From positions 1 through 40,859 of the forward strand of contig JAGCXX010000083.1 of NCBI GenBank assembly GCA_017961115.1: a DNA stretch of 40,859 nt, written 5' to 3'. The notes beneath the pieces were generated by a model. That model searched no databases. It saw nothing but the letters and a program-made list of their open reading frames with translations, and was not told where the DNA came from. The DNA comes from Prevotella sp. GTDB lineage: Bacteria > Bacteroidota > Bacteroidia > Bacteroidales > Bacteroidaceae. The translations under genes were made by a program, and so were the position numbers. This document shows, piece by piece, positions 14,577 through 22,195 of the stretch (positions within the stretch are counted from its first letter, which is position 1; every line of letters begins with the position of its first letter).

Positions 14577-16058
14577 TCAATGGGATATCTTGAACATATA
14601 TGGATATTGGCGATAGATGAATTGTTCCGGGGCACGCTTCGTCTTGATATCAATCACACCGTTGGAGCCTTGCGAACCCCAGATATCGGTGGCGGCGGCA
14701 CCCTTGAGCACGTTGATGCTCTCGATGTCCTCTGGGTTGACATTGATGAGTTCTGCAAACTTCTCCTTGTTGGCGGAAGAGAAGTCGAATTTGTTGGTGT
14801 AGGTTCCCCATACGTTGCCATCGACGACGATGAGGGGTTTGCTGGAGCCATGCCGTTGCCGCTCGGGAGTTTTCGCCTTTACGTCTTCTTGACGCTGTGG
14901 CGCTCCCATCACCACCAGGTATAGATGCCTCAACCGCTTTTGGGAAGGGATGCGCAACACGGAGCCGTTGACGGCGCCATAGATGCATTCATCATCGGTG
15001 GTGACCCCCACGAAGCCATAGCGCAGGTTGTCGCCTTTTACACGCACCTTGAACGTTTTGGCATTGAGGTCCACGCGTTCGTCTAGCAGGATGGCATTGA
15101 AGCCATAGTCCTCGGGAAAGTCTTTCGGGCCAAGCCATCCCCCACCCTTGTCTTTCAACTCTGTGTCGAACGTACAGGCATAGGGACGTGTCTCACGCCG
15201 TGCATGCTGGAAATCGAAATTGACCAGATGCTGATAGCCTCGGAACATCTCGTCGCAGAATGCTTCCTGGTCAAGCCCGTACATACGCATATAGGTCGTC
15301 GCCGGGTTTTCACCCAATCTACTTTGGCGGAAAAGTTCGGCGATGCTCTTCCGGCCATGCAGGTCGCTCCACCACTGTATGACGTAAGGTGAATGATAGA
15401 TGTTGTCCATATGGAGGAAGGCCTTGTGGGTCAGTTTCTTGAAGGCTTCGAGATGGTAGTTCTCGTCGGTGACCCAGTCGGGGTTGACTTGCCAGAGCAT
15501 CCACTGTGAGGTCATCTCAAAGAAGCCGGAGCCGCCCCATAACATTCCCAAGCTGTCGGCCATGATCTGGGACTGGAAGCTATGCCCCAGCTCATGGGCC
15601 ATGGCGTTCATTTTCTCGTCCTGGATGCGATTGGGTGCCACCCATATCGCACCGATGAAATTGTCGTACGTCCCACCATAGGCCGTGCCGTCAAGAGAAT
15701 AATGGATCATGACCATCATCTTGTAGCGGTCGGCTTTGGACGGGCCTTTCACCCATCCCAGCGTGTCGCGGAAGAAATGGTAGAAATGCTGCAACCGGTA
15801 CCTGAGGTTGTCCAACCGGAAAGCCATCGGATTGCCATTCAGTAGAGGCGGGTGGTTGAGGTCTTGTCCGAACCCCTTCTCCCACATGAAGATGAGGTCG
15901 GGGGTCTCTATGCTGCGCTGAAACGACCATCTCGAGGTATCGCTATCAAGGTCAATGCCCCGCAGGGTTTCCGGGATATACACTTTCTTCTGAGCATAAA
16001 CGCCATTGGTGCTGAGGAGCACCATGGCGAAAATGAGGCTGAAAAATTGTCTTGACAT
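14577..16058 (-). CDS. Secreted HELGH metallopeptidase-like protein fused to a C-terminal TonB-plug domain
   Basis: The 493-residue protein has a signal peptide (MSRQFFSLIFAMVLLSTNGVYA, cleavage before QKK). Residues about 45-290 form a zincin-like domain: NAMAHELGHSFQSQ (HELGH at 155-159, two zinc histidines and the general base Glu) and a downstream Glu in GGSGFFEMTSQWMLW (E181) as possible third ligand. This resembles DUF6055-type proteins. Residues about 295-390 are beta-rich (FKVRVKGDNLRYGFVGVTTDDECIYG). Residues about 407-475 match the plug of SusC-type receptors: PLIVVDGNVWG, INVNPEDIESINVLKGAAATDIWG, SQGSNGVIDIKTKR. No beta-barrel follows. A basic low-complexity linker (VKAKTPERQRHGSSK) joins the parts. 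Substrate and the role of the plug are unknown. Confidence 0.8.
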   Translation of the reverse strand: MSRQFFSLIFAMVLLSTNGVYAQKKVYIPETLRGIDLDSDTSRWSFQRSIETPDLIFMWEKGFGQDLNHPPLLNGNPMAFRLDNLRYRLQHFYHFFRDTLGWVKGPSKADRYKMMVMIHYSLDGTAYGGTYDNFIGAIWVAPNRIQDEKMNAMAHELGHSFQSQIMADSLGMLWGGSGFFEMTSQWMLWQVNPDWVTDENYHLEAFKKLTHKAFLHMDNIYHSPYVIQWWSDLHGRKSIAELFRQSRLGENPATTYMRMYGLDQEAFCDEMFRGYQHLVNFDFQHARRETRPYACTFDTELKDKGGGWLGPKDFPEDYGFNAILLDERVDLNAKTFKVRVKGDNLRYGFVGVTTDDECIYGAVNGSVLRIPSQKRLRHLYLVVMGAPQRQEDVKAKTPERQRHGSSKPLIVVDGNVWGTYTNKFDFSSANKEKFAELINVNPEDIESINVLKGAAATDIWGSQGSNGVIDIKTKRAPEQFIYRQYPYMFKISH

Positions 16059-16179
16059 TATATCGACATTACAATACCTAAATTATTCATAGAAAATATT
16101 CTCCCATTGCAAAACCTTGTTAACACGCACCCTCGCACCACGTCATCGCTGGAAATATCACGCCGACTATGGTCCTATG

Positions 16180-17616
16180 CTATCGTTTGCCTGGAGAATG
16201 GACGATGGTGACACGTTTGACATTGCGGTAGTCGATGGGAGCATGACCATCAAGGAATTGGATGAGCAGGTCGGAGCAACGCTTGCCGATGCTGTGTCCT
16301 TGGTCCTTGCGCGGTGCATCGCAGATGGCGGCCACATAACTGTTGCAGACTACGCGGTATTTCTTTTTCAGATTGAGTTTCTTACCATCAAGAGTATAGA
16401 GACGCACATCTTTGGCTTCGCGTGTCAGTGTATCGGCTACAAGTTCGCACTTCACACCAGAGACAAATGGTGGGTCATGACTGTCGTTGGTGAAGCATGA
16501 GATATACATTTTCTTGAACTCCTCGCCAGTGAGTTCCATCTCAATGCATTCATTGCCAAAGGGGTCGAGTCGCAGCACATCATTGACGGTAAATGGTCCG
16601 GCCTTCTTCTCAGAGAAACGTACACCGCCACCATTCTGCAAGGCGATGTCTGCCCCCGTCGTTTCCGTGAGCGCATCGCACATAAGGCAACCCAATTGCT
16701 CCAAATTGTCGAATTCTTCCGCTGTGGTGAGCACACGTTTGAACTCTGGATTGGAAGCGAAGAATTCCACCATCGACTCAGCCACCTCGTTTTTCTTCGG
16801 GAAACTCTTTATATTGATGTTCTTTGCCGACTTCCCCACCAGTTTTCCATTCTCCACATTGAGCGTGATGTATGTTGCCAGTTTGAGCTTGTTCTCATTT
16901 TGGGTGATAAGCACACCGTTGTGCAGTTCGCCGCCTTTAAGTTGAGTATGCGTATGTCCGCCGATGATGAGGTCAAAATAGGGGAATTTCTCTGCCAATG
17001 CCACATCATCCTCAAATCCCACATGAGAGAGCAGGATATAGATATCCACCTTGTCACGCAGCCACTCATACTGACGGATTGTCTCCTCTACAGGAGTGAA
17101 GGAGAGCCCTTGGAGCAAATCAGGATGAGCATCGGGCAAACCTTTTGTGCCCAACTCCACCATACCAAGCACTCCTATTTTGATACCATCGATGACAAAG
17201 ATATGATAAGGTTCCGTCTGGATACGATATTCTGGGGACGCCTTCAGATTGGCACACAGGTACGGGAAATTGGAGGTGGAGATGACCTGCGCCAATCCCT
17301 TTTGCCCATTGTCGAACTCATGGTTGCCGAGCGCCGTGGCATCGAAGCCGATAAGGTTCATCAACGCCGTCATGGGGTAAGAAGGTATAGGATAAAGGTC
17401 ATTGACAGGATCGCCCGTTCGGTTGTCGCCCGCCGAAAACACCAGTGTCTGTTTGTCGATGCCACGCAGACTGTCAGCGATGGCTGCCAGCATCGGCATA
17501 TGGCCGAGGGTGGCATGCATATCATTAACAGAAAGGATGTGCAAGTCGCGGGTTTGTGCGGTGGCTGAAGTCAGTGTAGTGAACACCAAAAGCCAGGAAA
17601 TAAAGAGTTTGCGCAT
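16180..17616 (-). CDS. Secreted 5'-nucleotidase / UshA-type metallophosphatase
   Basis: I place the start at the ATG at 17616 because it begins a signal peptide (MRKLFISWLLVFTTLTSATA, cleavage before QTRD); the open frame 25 codons further upstream lies in a repetitive spacer. The 478-residue product has the calcineurin-like metallophosphatase domain (LHILSVNDMHATLGH, FSAGDNRTGDPV, GNHEFDNG, LLSHVGFEDD, IGGHTHTQ), binding two metals. It is followed by the 5'-nucleotidase C-terminal domain (ADIALQNGGGVR, DPFGNECIEMELTGEEFK). It should remove phosphate from nucleotides in the periplasm for purine or phosphate salvage. Both domains are complete. A small beta-grasp-like gene precedes it by 71 bases in the same direction. 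Confidence 0.9.
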   Translation of the reverse strand: MRKLFISWLLVFTTLTSATAQTRDLHILSVNDMHATLGHMPMLAAIADSLRGIDKQTLVFSAGDNRTGDPVNDLYPIPSYPMTALMNLIGFDATALGNHEFDNGQKGLAQVISTSNFPYLCANLKASPEYRIQTEPYHIFVIDGIKIGVLGMVELGTKGLPDAHPDLLQGLSFTPVEETIRQYEWLRDKVDIYILLSHVGFEDDVALAEKFPYFDLIIGGHTHTQLKGGELHNGVLITQNENKLKLATYITLNVENGKLVGKSAKNINIKSFPKKNEVAESMVEFFASNPEFKRVLTTAEEFDNLEQLGCLMCDALTETTGADIALQNGGGVRFSEKKAGPFTVNDVLRLDPFGNECIEMELTGEEFKKMYISCFTNDSHDPPFVSGVKCELVADTLTREAKDVRLYTLDGKKLNLKKKYRVVCNSYVAAICDAPRKDQGHSIGKRCSDLLIQFLDGHAPIDYRNVKRVTIVHSPGKR

Positions 17617-17687
17617 ATTTATATTAGAGGTTTGGGAATTTAGAAGTTTGGGAATTGATGCGTTTGGATAGATTTTGGAGAGACAAC
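17617..17687. repeat. Word-repetitive spacer upstream of the 5'-nucleotidase gene
   Basis: On the + strand this stretch repeats variants of one word: GTTTGGGAATTTAGA, AGTTTGGGAATTGATG, CGTTTGGATAG. It separates two co-directional genes and makes a false N-terminal extension of the 5'-nucleotidase frame. The same style of sequence recurs in at least four other gaps of this window. Confidence 0.55.
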
Positions 17688-17912
17688 TCAATCTGAGTCT
17701 TCAGAGTTTTCCGGGTTGGTGGAAAAGGTGATTTCCTGATTGTCGCTCAAGGGAGAATCGTGACCTATGGTGTGACCCCATTTGTCATAAATGACAGCCT
17801 GCTTGACGAGACTCCTGTCGATGTCGCATCGGGCGAAATAGCGAAGAAGCGCATCACGGGCAGTTGCCCCCTTGAAGATAACGATTGTTTTTTCGTTTAC
17901 TTTTATTCTCAT
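17688..17912 (-). CDS. Small protein, possibly beta-grasp (ThiS/MoaD-like) fold
   Basis: I take the ATG at 17912 as start (MRIKVNEKTIVIFKG), giving 74 residues. The frame extends further upstream, but that part is low-complexity spacer. The pattern is beta (MRIKVNEKTIVIFKG), helix (TARDALLRYFARC), beta (KQAVIYDKWGHTIG), turn (DSPLSDNQEITF), as in ubiquitin-like beta-grasp proteins with the 'L-x-D-x-x-x-I' last strand. The tail PENSEDSD is acidic and lacks the terminal Gly-Gly of sulfur carriers, so it is unlikely to be a sulfur carrier. It is probably co-transcribed with the 5'-nucleotidase. The family is not recognised and the fold is inferred from pattern only. Confidence 0.6.
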   Translation of the reverse strand: MRIKVNEKTIVIFKGATARDALLRYFARCDIDRSLVKQAVIYDKWGHTIGHDSPLSDNQEITFSTNPENSEDSD

Positions 17913-17949
17913 GGATTTGATGTTTAGGAGTTTGGTTGTTTGGATGTAT
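17913..17949. repeat. Word-repetitive spacer upstream of the small beta-grasp-like gene
   Basis: On the + strand it reads as a run of related words: GATTTGATG, TTTAGGAGTTTGG, TTGTTTGGATG. It ends at the start codon, as the spacer before the 5'-nucleotidase does. It belongs to the same class of sequence as the spacers at 17617, 18006, 18640, 22084 and 25553. Confidence 0.5.
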
Positions 17950-17953
17950 GTAT

Positions 17954-18000
17954 TGCCTGCATAGGCATTCTTGCTGAAGAGACGGGTAGAACCCGTCTCT
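17954..18000 (-). terminator. Two hairpins after the lutABC operon
   Basis: AGAGACGGGT (17978-17987) and ACCCGTCTCT (17991-18000) are perfect 10-base complements with a 3-base loop. A smaller hairpin, TGCCT-GCAT-AGGCA (17954-17967), lies beyond it in the direction of leftward transcription. The position right after lutC suggests termination of the lactate operon. The U-tract is poor. Confidence 0.6.
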
Positions 18001-18005
18001 ATCAT

Positions 18006-18054
18006 TTTGCGCTCAAATATTCAAATTTCAATCTTCAAATTTCAAAATAAATAT
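18006..18054. repeat. Word-repetitive spacer after lutC
   Basis: On the + strand this reads TCAAATATTCAAATTTCAATC followed by TTCAAATTTCAAAATAAATA, that is, repeats of TTCAAATTTC. It fills the gap between the lutC stop and the hairpins. No coding sequence is apparent. Confidence 0.55.
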
Positions 18055-18639
18055 TTAAGGTACGAGAACAACTGTAGCGCTTCGTGCAGCCTGGGCACCC
18101 ATAACAAGCACCTGTGCGATGTCGGCGGTCTTCGACGGTCCGCTGATGAACGTACCATAGCCATAGTCATTAAACTCAATGCGCTTGTACGCTTCATGCA
18201 TGTTGTTGACAATCTCAGATTTCTTCAACAGAATGACAAGATTCTCGGAGATGAAGCACACCGCCTTCTCCACCATGCTCTGAGGTATCCACACACAGGC
18301 ATTCTCTGCTACGCCAAACATCCCCTTGATAACACCTACATCGGTACCGTTAAGAGCCTGCGGCGAACCGATGGTGTCGGGGTTGCGTGTAGCGATGGTT
18401 ATTTCAGGCAGGTTGCTTGCTATCTCCTTGGCATCGGGATAGAGCTCGCGTATCAGTTCGTTGATGTCTTTCCCAGGTTCCATTTCGATAACCTTTCCAC
18501 CCACGTTTTCAGTCATTGAGATGAACTGCACGAGCGGGTCGGGATAGGTGATGCCCTGTATGTCGTCAAGGTTGGGCATGTCATATCTCTCCCTGACATT
18601 GCTTCTGTATTTTGACAGTATATCTTCTTTCTTGCTCAT
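18055..18639 (-). CDS. lutC: LutC/LUD-domain protein of the lactate utilisation operon
   Basis: The 194-residue protein is a single LUD domain. Features are ATRNPDTIGSPQALNGTDVGVIKGMFGVAENACVWI, the acidic ENLVILLKKSEIVNNMHEAY and the C-terminal GPSKTADIAQVLVMGAQAARSATVVLVP, the 'G-P-S-x-T-A-D-I' motif of LutC. It works with LutA and LutB in oxidation of L-lactate to pyruvate in the cytoplasm. It is the last gene of the three-gene leftward operon, separated from lutB by a 32-base repetitive spacer and followed by hairpins. Confidence 0.88.
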   Translation of the reverse strand: MSKKEDILSKYRSNVRERYDMPNLDDIQGITYPDPLVQFISMTENVGGKVIEMEPGKDINELIRELYPDAKEIASNLPEITIATRNPDTIGSPQALNGTDVGVIKGMFGVAENACVWIPQSMVEKAVCFISENLVILLKKSEIVNNMHEAYKRIEFNDYGYGTFISGPSKTADIAQVLVMGAQAARSATVVLVP

Positions 18640-18671
18640 GGAATTGAGGTTTGAGATTTGAAACTAAAAAC
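18640..18671. repeat. Word-repetitive spacer between lutB and lutC
   Basis: On the + strand this reads GAATTGAGGTTTGAGATTTG then AAACTAAAAAC. The words TTGAGG, TTTGAG and ATTTGA repeat, closely resembling the spacer after secA (25553-25592). It ends exactly at the lutC start codon. Confidence 0.55.
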
Positions 18672-20042
18672 TTACTTCACTTTTCCTTTTCTCCACAGTT
18701 CCTGGAAGGAGTAGCGTGGGAAACGCATCATCTTATGGCCCTCTGCCCAGGGATTGAGACCGCACTCCATGAGGAATGACGGCACCCAGTTGGCCATGGG
18801 CGCGAACTTCATTGCCGTATTGTACATGCCACTGCTTCCAAACAGCATCTTCATGCCCTTGCACATACGCTTTTTCTCAGGATTGGCTGTGCCGAAATCA
18901 TCAAGTTGCTGCCTCCATTTGTAAACTTGGTCGCCGAGGTCTACTTTCACAGGACATACCGTCTGACAACTGAGGCAAAGGGTGCAGGCCGACACATTGC
19001 CGCTATGCTTCTTCTTGTCGCGCAGCATGCCGAGATTGATGCCCACCGGACCTGGGATAAAATAGGTATAAGAGTAACCACCGCTGCGCCGGTAGACCGG
19101 GCAAGTGTTCATGCACGAACCGCAACGGATGCACTTCAGTGTCTCCCAATGTTCTGGGTTGCCCACCCACTCGCTGCGCCCATTGTCCACGAGGATGATG
19201 TGCATGGGCTGCGCCGTTGGCCTCGCCTTGCGGAAATGGCTGGTAAACGTGGTGGTGGGTTGTCCTGTTCCAGCACGGCACAACATCCGTTGGAACACAG
19301 CCAGACAGTCATAGTTGGGGATAACCTTCTCCAATCCCATGGCTGCGATATGGAGTTTGGGGCATGAGGTGCTCATGTCGGCATTGCCCTCATTGGTGCA
19401 GACAACAATGTCACCTGTCTCTGCAATACCGAAGTTGGCTCCTGTCATTCCAGCATCGGCAGTGAGGAACTCATTGCGGAGACTGAGCCTTGCCTGATAA
19501 GTAAGGTATGTGGGATCATGGTTGCCTTTCTCTGTTCCGAGTTTCTCCTCGAAGAGTTCACCCACATCGTCATGGTTGAGATGGATGGCTGGCATCACAA
19601 TATGGCTCGGCGCCTGTCCCTTAAGCTGGATGATGCGCTCCCCGAGGTCGGTTTCCACCACCTCGATGCCATTGCGCTCAAGGAAGGGGTTCATCTCGCA
19701 CTCCTCGGTGAGCATACTCTTGCTCTTGACGATTTTTTTCACATTGTGCTCACGGAGGATGCCCAGAACAATCTCATTGAACTCTGCGGCATCCTTCGCC
19801 CAGTGCACGATGCATCCGTTTTTCTCGGCATTGGTGGCAAACTGCTCGAGATACTCATCAAGATGTGAGACGGTGTGGCGCTTGATGGCGGAAGCCTTGT
19901 CGCGCAACTGCTCCCACTCCTCGAGTCCAAGCGCCATATTGTCGCGCTTGGTGCGCACCGACCAGAATGTGGCATCATGCCAACTGGCATATTTCTGGTT
20001 CTTTAAGAACTCCTTTGCTGCTTTTGAATGTGGTGTGCTCAT
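18672..20042 (-). CDS. lutB: LutB-type iron-sulfur protein of lactate utilisation
   Basis: The 456-residue protein has an N-terminal LUD domain (about 70-300), including VKSKSMLTEECEMN, GADM-like ADAGMTGANFGIAETGDIVV and HIAAMGLEKVIP. Two four-cysteine clusters follow: CIRCGSCMNTCPVYR (Cys304, 307, 310, 314) and CTLCLSCQTVCPVKV (Cys353, 356, 359, 363), which bind two [4Fe-4S] centres for electron transfer. It forms the cytoplasmic LutABC lactate oxidation complex. It overlaps lutA by 4 bases, so the two are translationally coupled. Length is normal and all cysteines are present. Confidence 0.93.
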   Translation of the reverse strand: MSTPHSKAAKEFLKNQKYASWHDATFWSVRTKRDNMALGLEEWEQLRDKASAIKRHTVSHLDEYLEQFATNAEKNGCIVHWAKDAAEFNEIVLGILREHNVKKIVKSKSMLTEECEMNPFLERNGIEVVETDLGERIIQLKGQAPSHIVMPAIHLNHDDVGELFEEKLGTEKGNHDPTYLTYQARLSLRNEFLTADAGMTGANFGIAETGDIVVCTNEGNADMSTSCPKLHIAAMGLEKVIPNYDCLAVFQRMLCRAGTGQPTTTFTSHFRKARPTAQPMHIILVDNGRSEWVGNPEHWETLKCIRCGSCMNTCPVYRRSGGYSYTYFIPGPVGINLGMLRDKKKHSGNVSACTLCLSCQTVCPVKVDLGDQVYKWRQQLDDFGTANPEKKRMCKGMKMLFGSSGMYNTAMKFAPMANWVPSFLMECGLNPWAEGHKMMRFPRYSFQELWRKGKVK

Positions 20043-20776
20043 AGTCCTGCTGCTAAAATTTCTACTGCGTGAATAAACTTAATGTCCATGCCGCGTTTTT
20101 TGGCAACACCTGCCATGTGCATGAGACACGAACAGTCGGGACCCGTCACATACTCAGCCCCGGTATCGATATGCCGTTTCACCTTCTCTGCACCCATCTG
20201 TGCCGAAATGGCAGTCTCCTCGACAGAGAACATACCACCGAATCCGCAGCACTCATCAGGCCGTTCAGGCTCTACGACGGTAACACCTTTCTTGAGTTCG
20301 AGCAAGTCCTTGATTTTATTAAACTTGTCCACGTGCATCTCGCTTGGAGAACTCAAACCCAGTTCTCTCACACCGTGGCATGAGTTGTGGAGACTTACCT
20401 TGTGTGGAAACTCGCCAGGAATGCTATTCACCTTCACCACATCATGCAGGAAAGCGATGACATCCATAGCCTTTTCGGCGGTCTCGCACTTGCGCTTGCC
20501 CTCGAGGAGACGTGGATAGTTGATTTTGACAAAAGCCGTGCAGCTCACGGAGGGGGCGACGACATAGTCAAACTCCTTGAACATGTCCTCGAACTTCTCG
20601 GCAAGTGGTACAGCCATCCTCTCAAAGCCGGCATTGGCCATGGGCTGTCCGCAACAAGTTTGGTTAAGCGGATAGGTGACGTCCAGTCCCAAGTGCTTCA
20701 GCAGCTTGTATGTCGCAACACCCACCTCTGGGTATACGGCATCTACGTAACAGGGGATAAATAAACCGATTTTCAT
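20039..20776 (-). CDS. lutA: LutA-type cysteine-rich (CCG) protein of lactate utilisation
   Basis: The 245-residue protein has the two cysteine-rich CCG domains typical of LutA, GlcF and heterodisulfide reductase subunit B. They are PLNQTCCGQPMAN near residue 42 and DECCGFGGMFSVEE near residue 177, with HNSCHGVREL in between. The cysteines bind a non-cubane iron-sulfur centre or a similar cluster. It is the first gene of the lutABC operon, expressed from a canonical promoter with a leader of about 38 nucleotides, and is coupled to lutB by a 4-base overlap. Glycolate oxidase subunit is an alternative name, but the neighbours favour lactate. Confidence 0.92.
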   Translation of the reverse strand: MKIGLFIPCYVDAVYPEVGVATYKLLKHLGLDVTYPLNQTCCGQPMANAGFERMAVPLAEKFEDMFKEFDYVVAPSVSCTAFVKINYPRLLEGKRKCETAEKAMDVIAFLHDVVKVNSIPGEFPHKVSLHNSCHGVRELGLSSPSEMHVDKFNKIKDLLELKKGVTVVEPERPDECCGFGGMFSVEETAISAQMGAEKVKRHIDTGAEYVTGPDCSCLMHMAGVAKKRGMDIKFIHAVEILAAGL

Positions 20777-20818
20777 GTATTATAATGTTGTAAAGAAAGT
20801 GTTTTCATTATTATTTTG

Positions 20819-20848
20819 CAAATATAGTAAAAAACTTCTACCTTACAA
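20819..20848 (-). promoter_or_regulatory. Promoter of lutABC
   Basis: On the - strand TTG (20848-20846), a 19-base spacer and TATATTTG (20826-20819) match the Bacteroidota consensus. It lies back to back with the rightward promoter of the DUF4105 gene, about 40 bases apart. Confidence 0.65.
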
Positions 20849-20887
20849 GTATTTGTCGACAAAAAAAGCAAAAAAAGATGGTTTTGT

Positions 20888-20918
20888 TTTGTATTGCGTC
20901 AAGTTTGAGCTAACTTCG
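20888..20918 (+). promoter_or_regulatory. Promoter of the DUF4105 gene, start codon at the transcription start
   Basis: TTTG (20888-20891), a 19-base spacer and TAACTTCG (20911-20918, one mismatch to TAnnTTTG) form a good promoter. Transcription should begin at about 20922-20925, and the ATG is at 20923, so the mRNA may be leaderless. Confidence 0.6.
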
Positions 20919-20922
20919 CAGC

Positions 20923-22116
20923 ATGATTGGCAAAAAACATTTATTCTTACTGCTGGGGACACTCGTTGTCCTTTTTGCGCCTGTCCATGTCAATGGGCAA
21001 CTCACGTCCCAGGAGACAGGACCACTCCCTACCGATTCCCTTGAAATCAGTCTGCTTACCTGCTCTCCCCATCAAGAGGTATACAGTCTTTACGGACACA
21101 CCGCCATCCGGGTGCACGACAAGTCATCAGGCAGCGACTTAGCCGTCAACTATGGTTTGTTTGATTTCGACCAACCCCATTTCGTGCTCCGTTTCGTCTT
21201 CGGTCTCACCGACTACAGCATGGGCACCGTCCCCTTCCATTACTTCGAGGCAGAGTATAGGCAACGTGGCAGCAGCGTCATCGAACAGGTGCTCAACCTG
21301 ACACACGACGAGAAGGTGCGCATTCTTCAGGCGTTGGAAGCCAACAGCCTCAACCCTATCTACAGATACAACTATTTTCATGACAACTGCACCACACGTG
21401 CCCGTGACATGCTCCTCTCCCATCTTAACGGTGAGGTGAGGTTCACCAGTGCGGCGGACAGCAGCGCCACCTTCCGCAGCATGGTGCACGACTGGAACGT
21501 GGAATCACCTTGGGCACGTTTTGGCAACGACATCCTCCTCGGCGTGGGAGCAGACCGCAAGACCACCCGTGCAGAGAGACAGTTCTTGCCCGACAACCTA
21601 ATGAAAGATTTCGCCAGTGCCACCATTGTGGGTGACAGTGTGCGACCATTGGTGCTGCGCACCGAAACGGTGGTGCCTGGGGGCTTGCAGATAAGCGAAA
21701 GCGGTTTTCCGCTGCGTCCTTGGATGTGTGCCCTCATCCTGCTGGTCATCACCCTAATCGTCACGTTGGTGGAATGGCGTTTGCACCGCACCTTCTGGGG
21801 TTACGACCTGACATTGATGCTGGCCTGCGGAATTGCCGGTTTGGTGCTGACAGCAATGATTTTCTCACAGCATCCTACGGTAAGTCTCAATCTTCAGATT
21901 CTTCTCTTCAACCCCCTACCCCTCATCTTCGCCATCCCCGTTGCCTGCGCCACCCGCCAGCACAAACATCACTGGTGGTGGAAGGTGTCGTTGGTACTCA
22001 TTATTCTGTTCTTCATTGGCAGTTTCTTCCAACATTATGCAGAGGGTATGTTCATTTTGGCATTATCTTTGCTGATGAGAAGTCTGAAAAGATTAAAGAT
22101 AAAAAGTAAAGATTAA
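20923..22116 (+). CDS. DUF4105 envelope protein (Lnb-type papain-like peptidase domain) with C-terminal membrane region
   Basis: The 397-residue protein has a signal peptide (MIGKKHLFLLLGTLVVLFAPVHVNG, cleavage before QLTS). The DUF4105 domain (about 35-190) has the papain-like pair: His in EVYSLYGHTAIRVHD and Cys in YRYNYFHDNCTTRARDML. FDFDQPHFVLRFVFGLTDYSMG is also typical. A linker follows, then four hydrophobic segments (about 265-390: WMCALILLVITLIVTLVEW, LTLMLACGIAGLVLTAMIF and two more), and a basic tail. The domain probably faces the periplasm and may cleave peptide or amide bonds; the substrate is unknown. The last residues (KRLKIKSKD) are encoded by the start of a repetitive spacer. 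Confidence 0.85.
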   Translation: MIGKKHLFLLLGTLVVLFAPVHVNGQLTSQETGPLPTDSLEISLLTCSPHQEVYSLYGHTAIRVHDKSSGSDLAVNYGLFDFDQPHFVLRFVFGLTDYSMGTVPFHYFEAEYRQRGSSVIEQVLNLTHDEKVRILQALEANSLNPIYRYNYFHDNCTTRARDMLLSHLNGEVRFTSAADSSATFRSMVHDWNVESPWARFGNDILLGVGADRKTTRAERQFLPDNLMKDFASATIVGDSVRPLVLRTETVVPGGLQISESGFPLRPWMCALILLVITLIVTLVEWRLHRTFWGYDLTLMLACGIAGLVLTAMIFSQHPTVSLNLQILLFNPLPLIFAIPVACATRQHKHHWWWKVSLVLIILFFIGSFFQHYAEGMFILALSLLMRSLKRLKIKSKD

Positions 22117-22144
22117 AAATTTAGATTGGTAAATTGAAATAAAA
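22084..22144. repeat. AT-rich word-repetitive spacer upstream of secA
   Basis: Repeats of the word AAAGATTAAA: AAAAGATTAAAGATAAAAAG, TAAAGATTAAAAATTTAG, then ATTGGTAAATTGAAAT. It starts inside the last codons of the DUF4105 gene and overlaps the -33 box of the secA promoter. Confidence 0.5.
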
Positions 22145-22156
22145 TTCGTAATTTTG
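22126..22156 (+). promoter_or_regulatory. Promoter of secA
   Basis: TTG (22126-22128), a 20-base spacer and TAATTTTG (22149-22156) match the Bacteroidota consensus. The predicted leader to the ATG at 22196 is about 35 nucleotides. Confidence 0.65.
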
Positions 22157-22195
22157 CACGATTCTTCAAAGAACGAATAACAACAAGATAAAGAA

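Noticed and set aside
16696-17568. A 290-residue + strand frame over the 5'-nucleotidase
   Set aside because: Shadow of a clear metallophosphatase gene; no motif.
17617-17691. N-terminal extension of the 5'-nucleotidase frame (start at 17691)
   Set aside because: The extra 25 residues come from repetitive spacer and would bury the signal peptide; the ATG at 17616 directly begins a good signal peptide.
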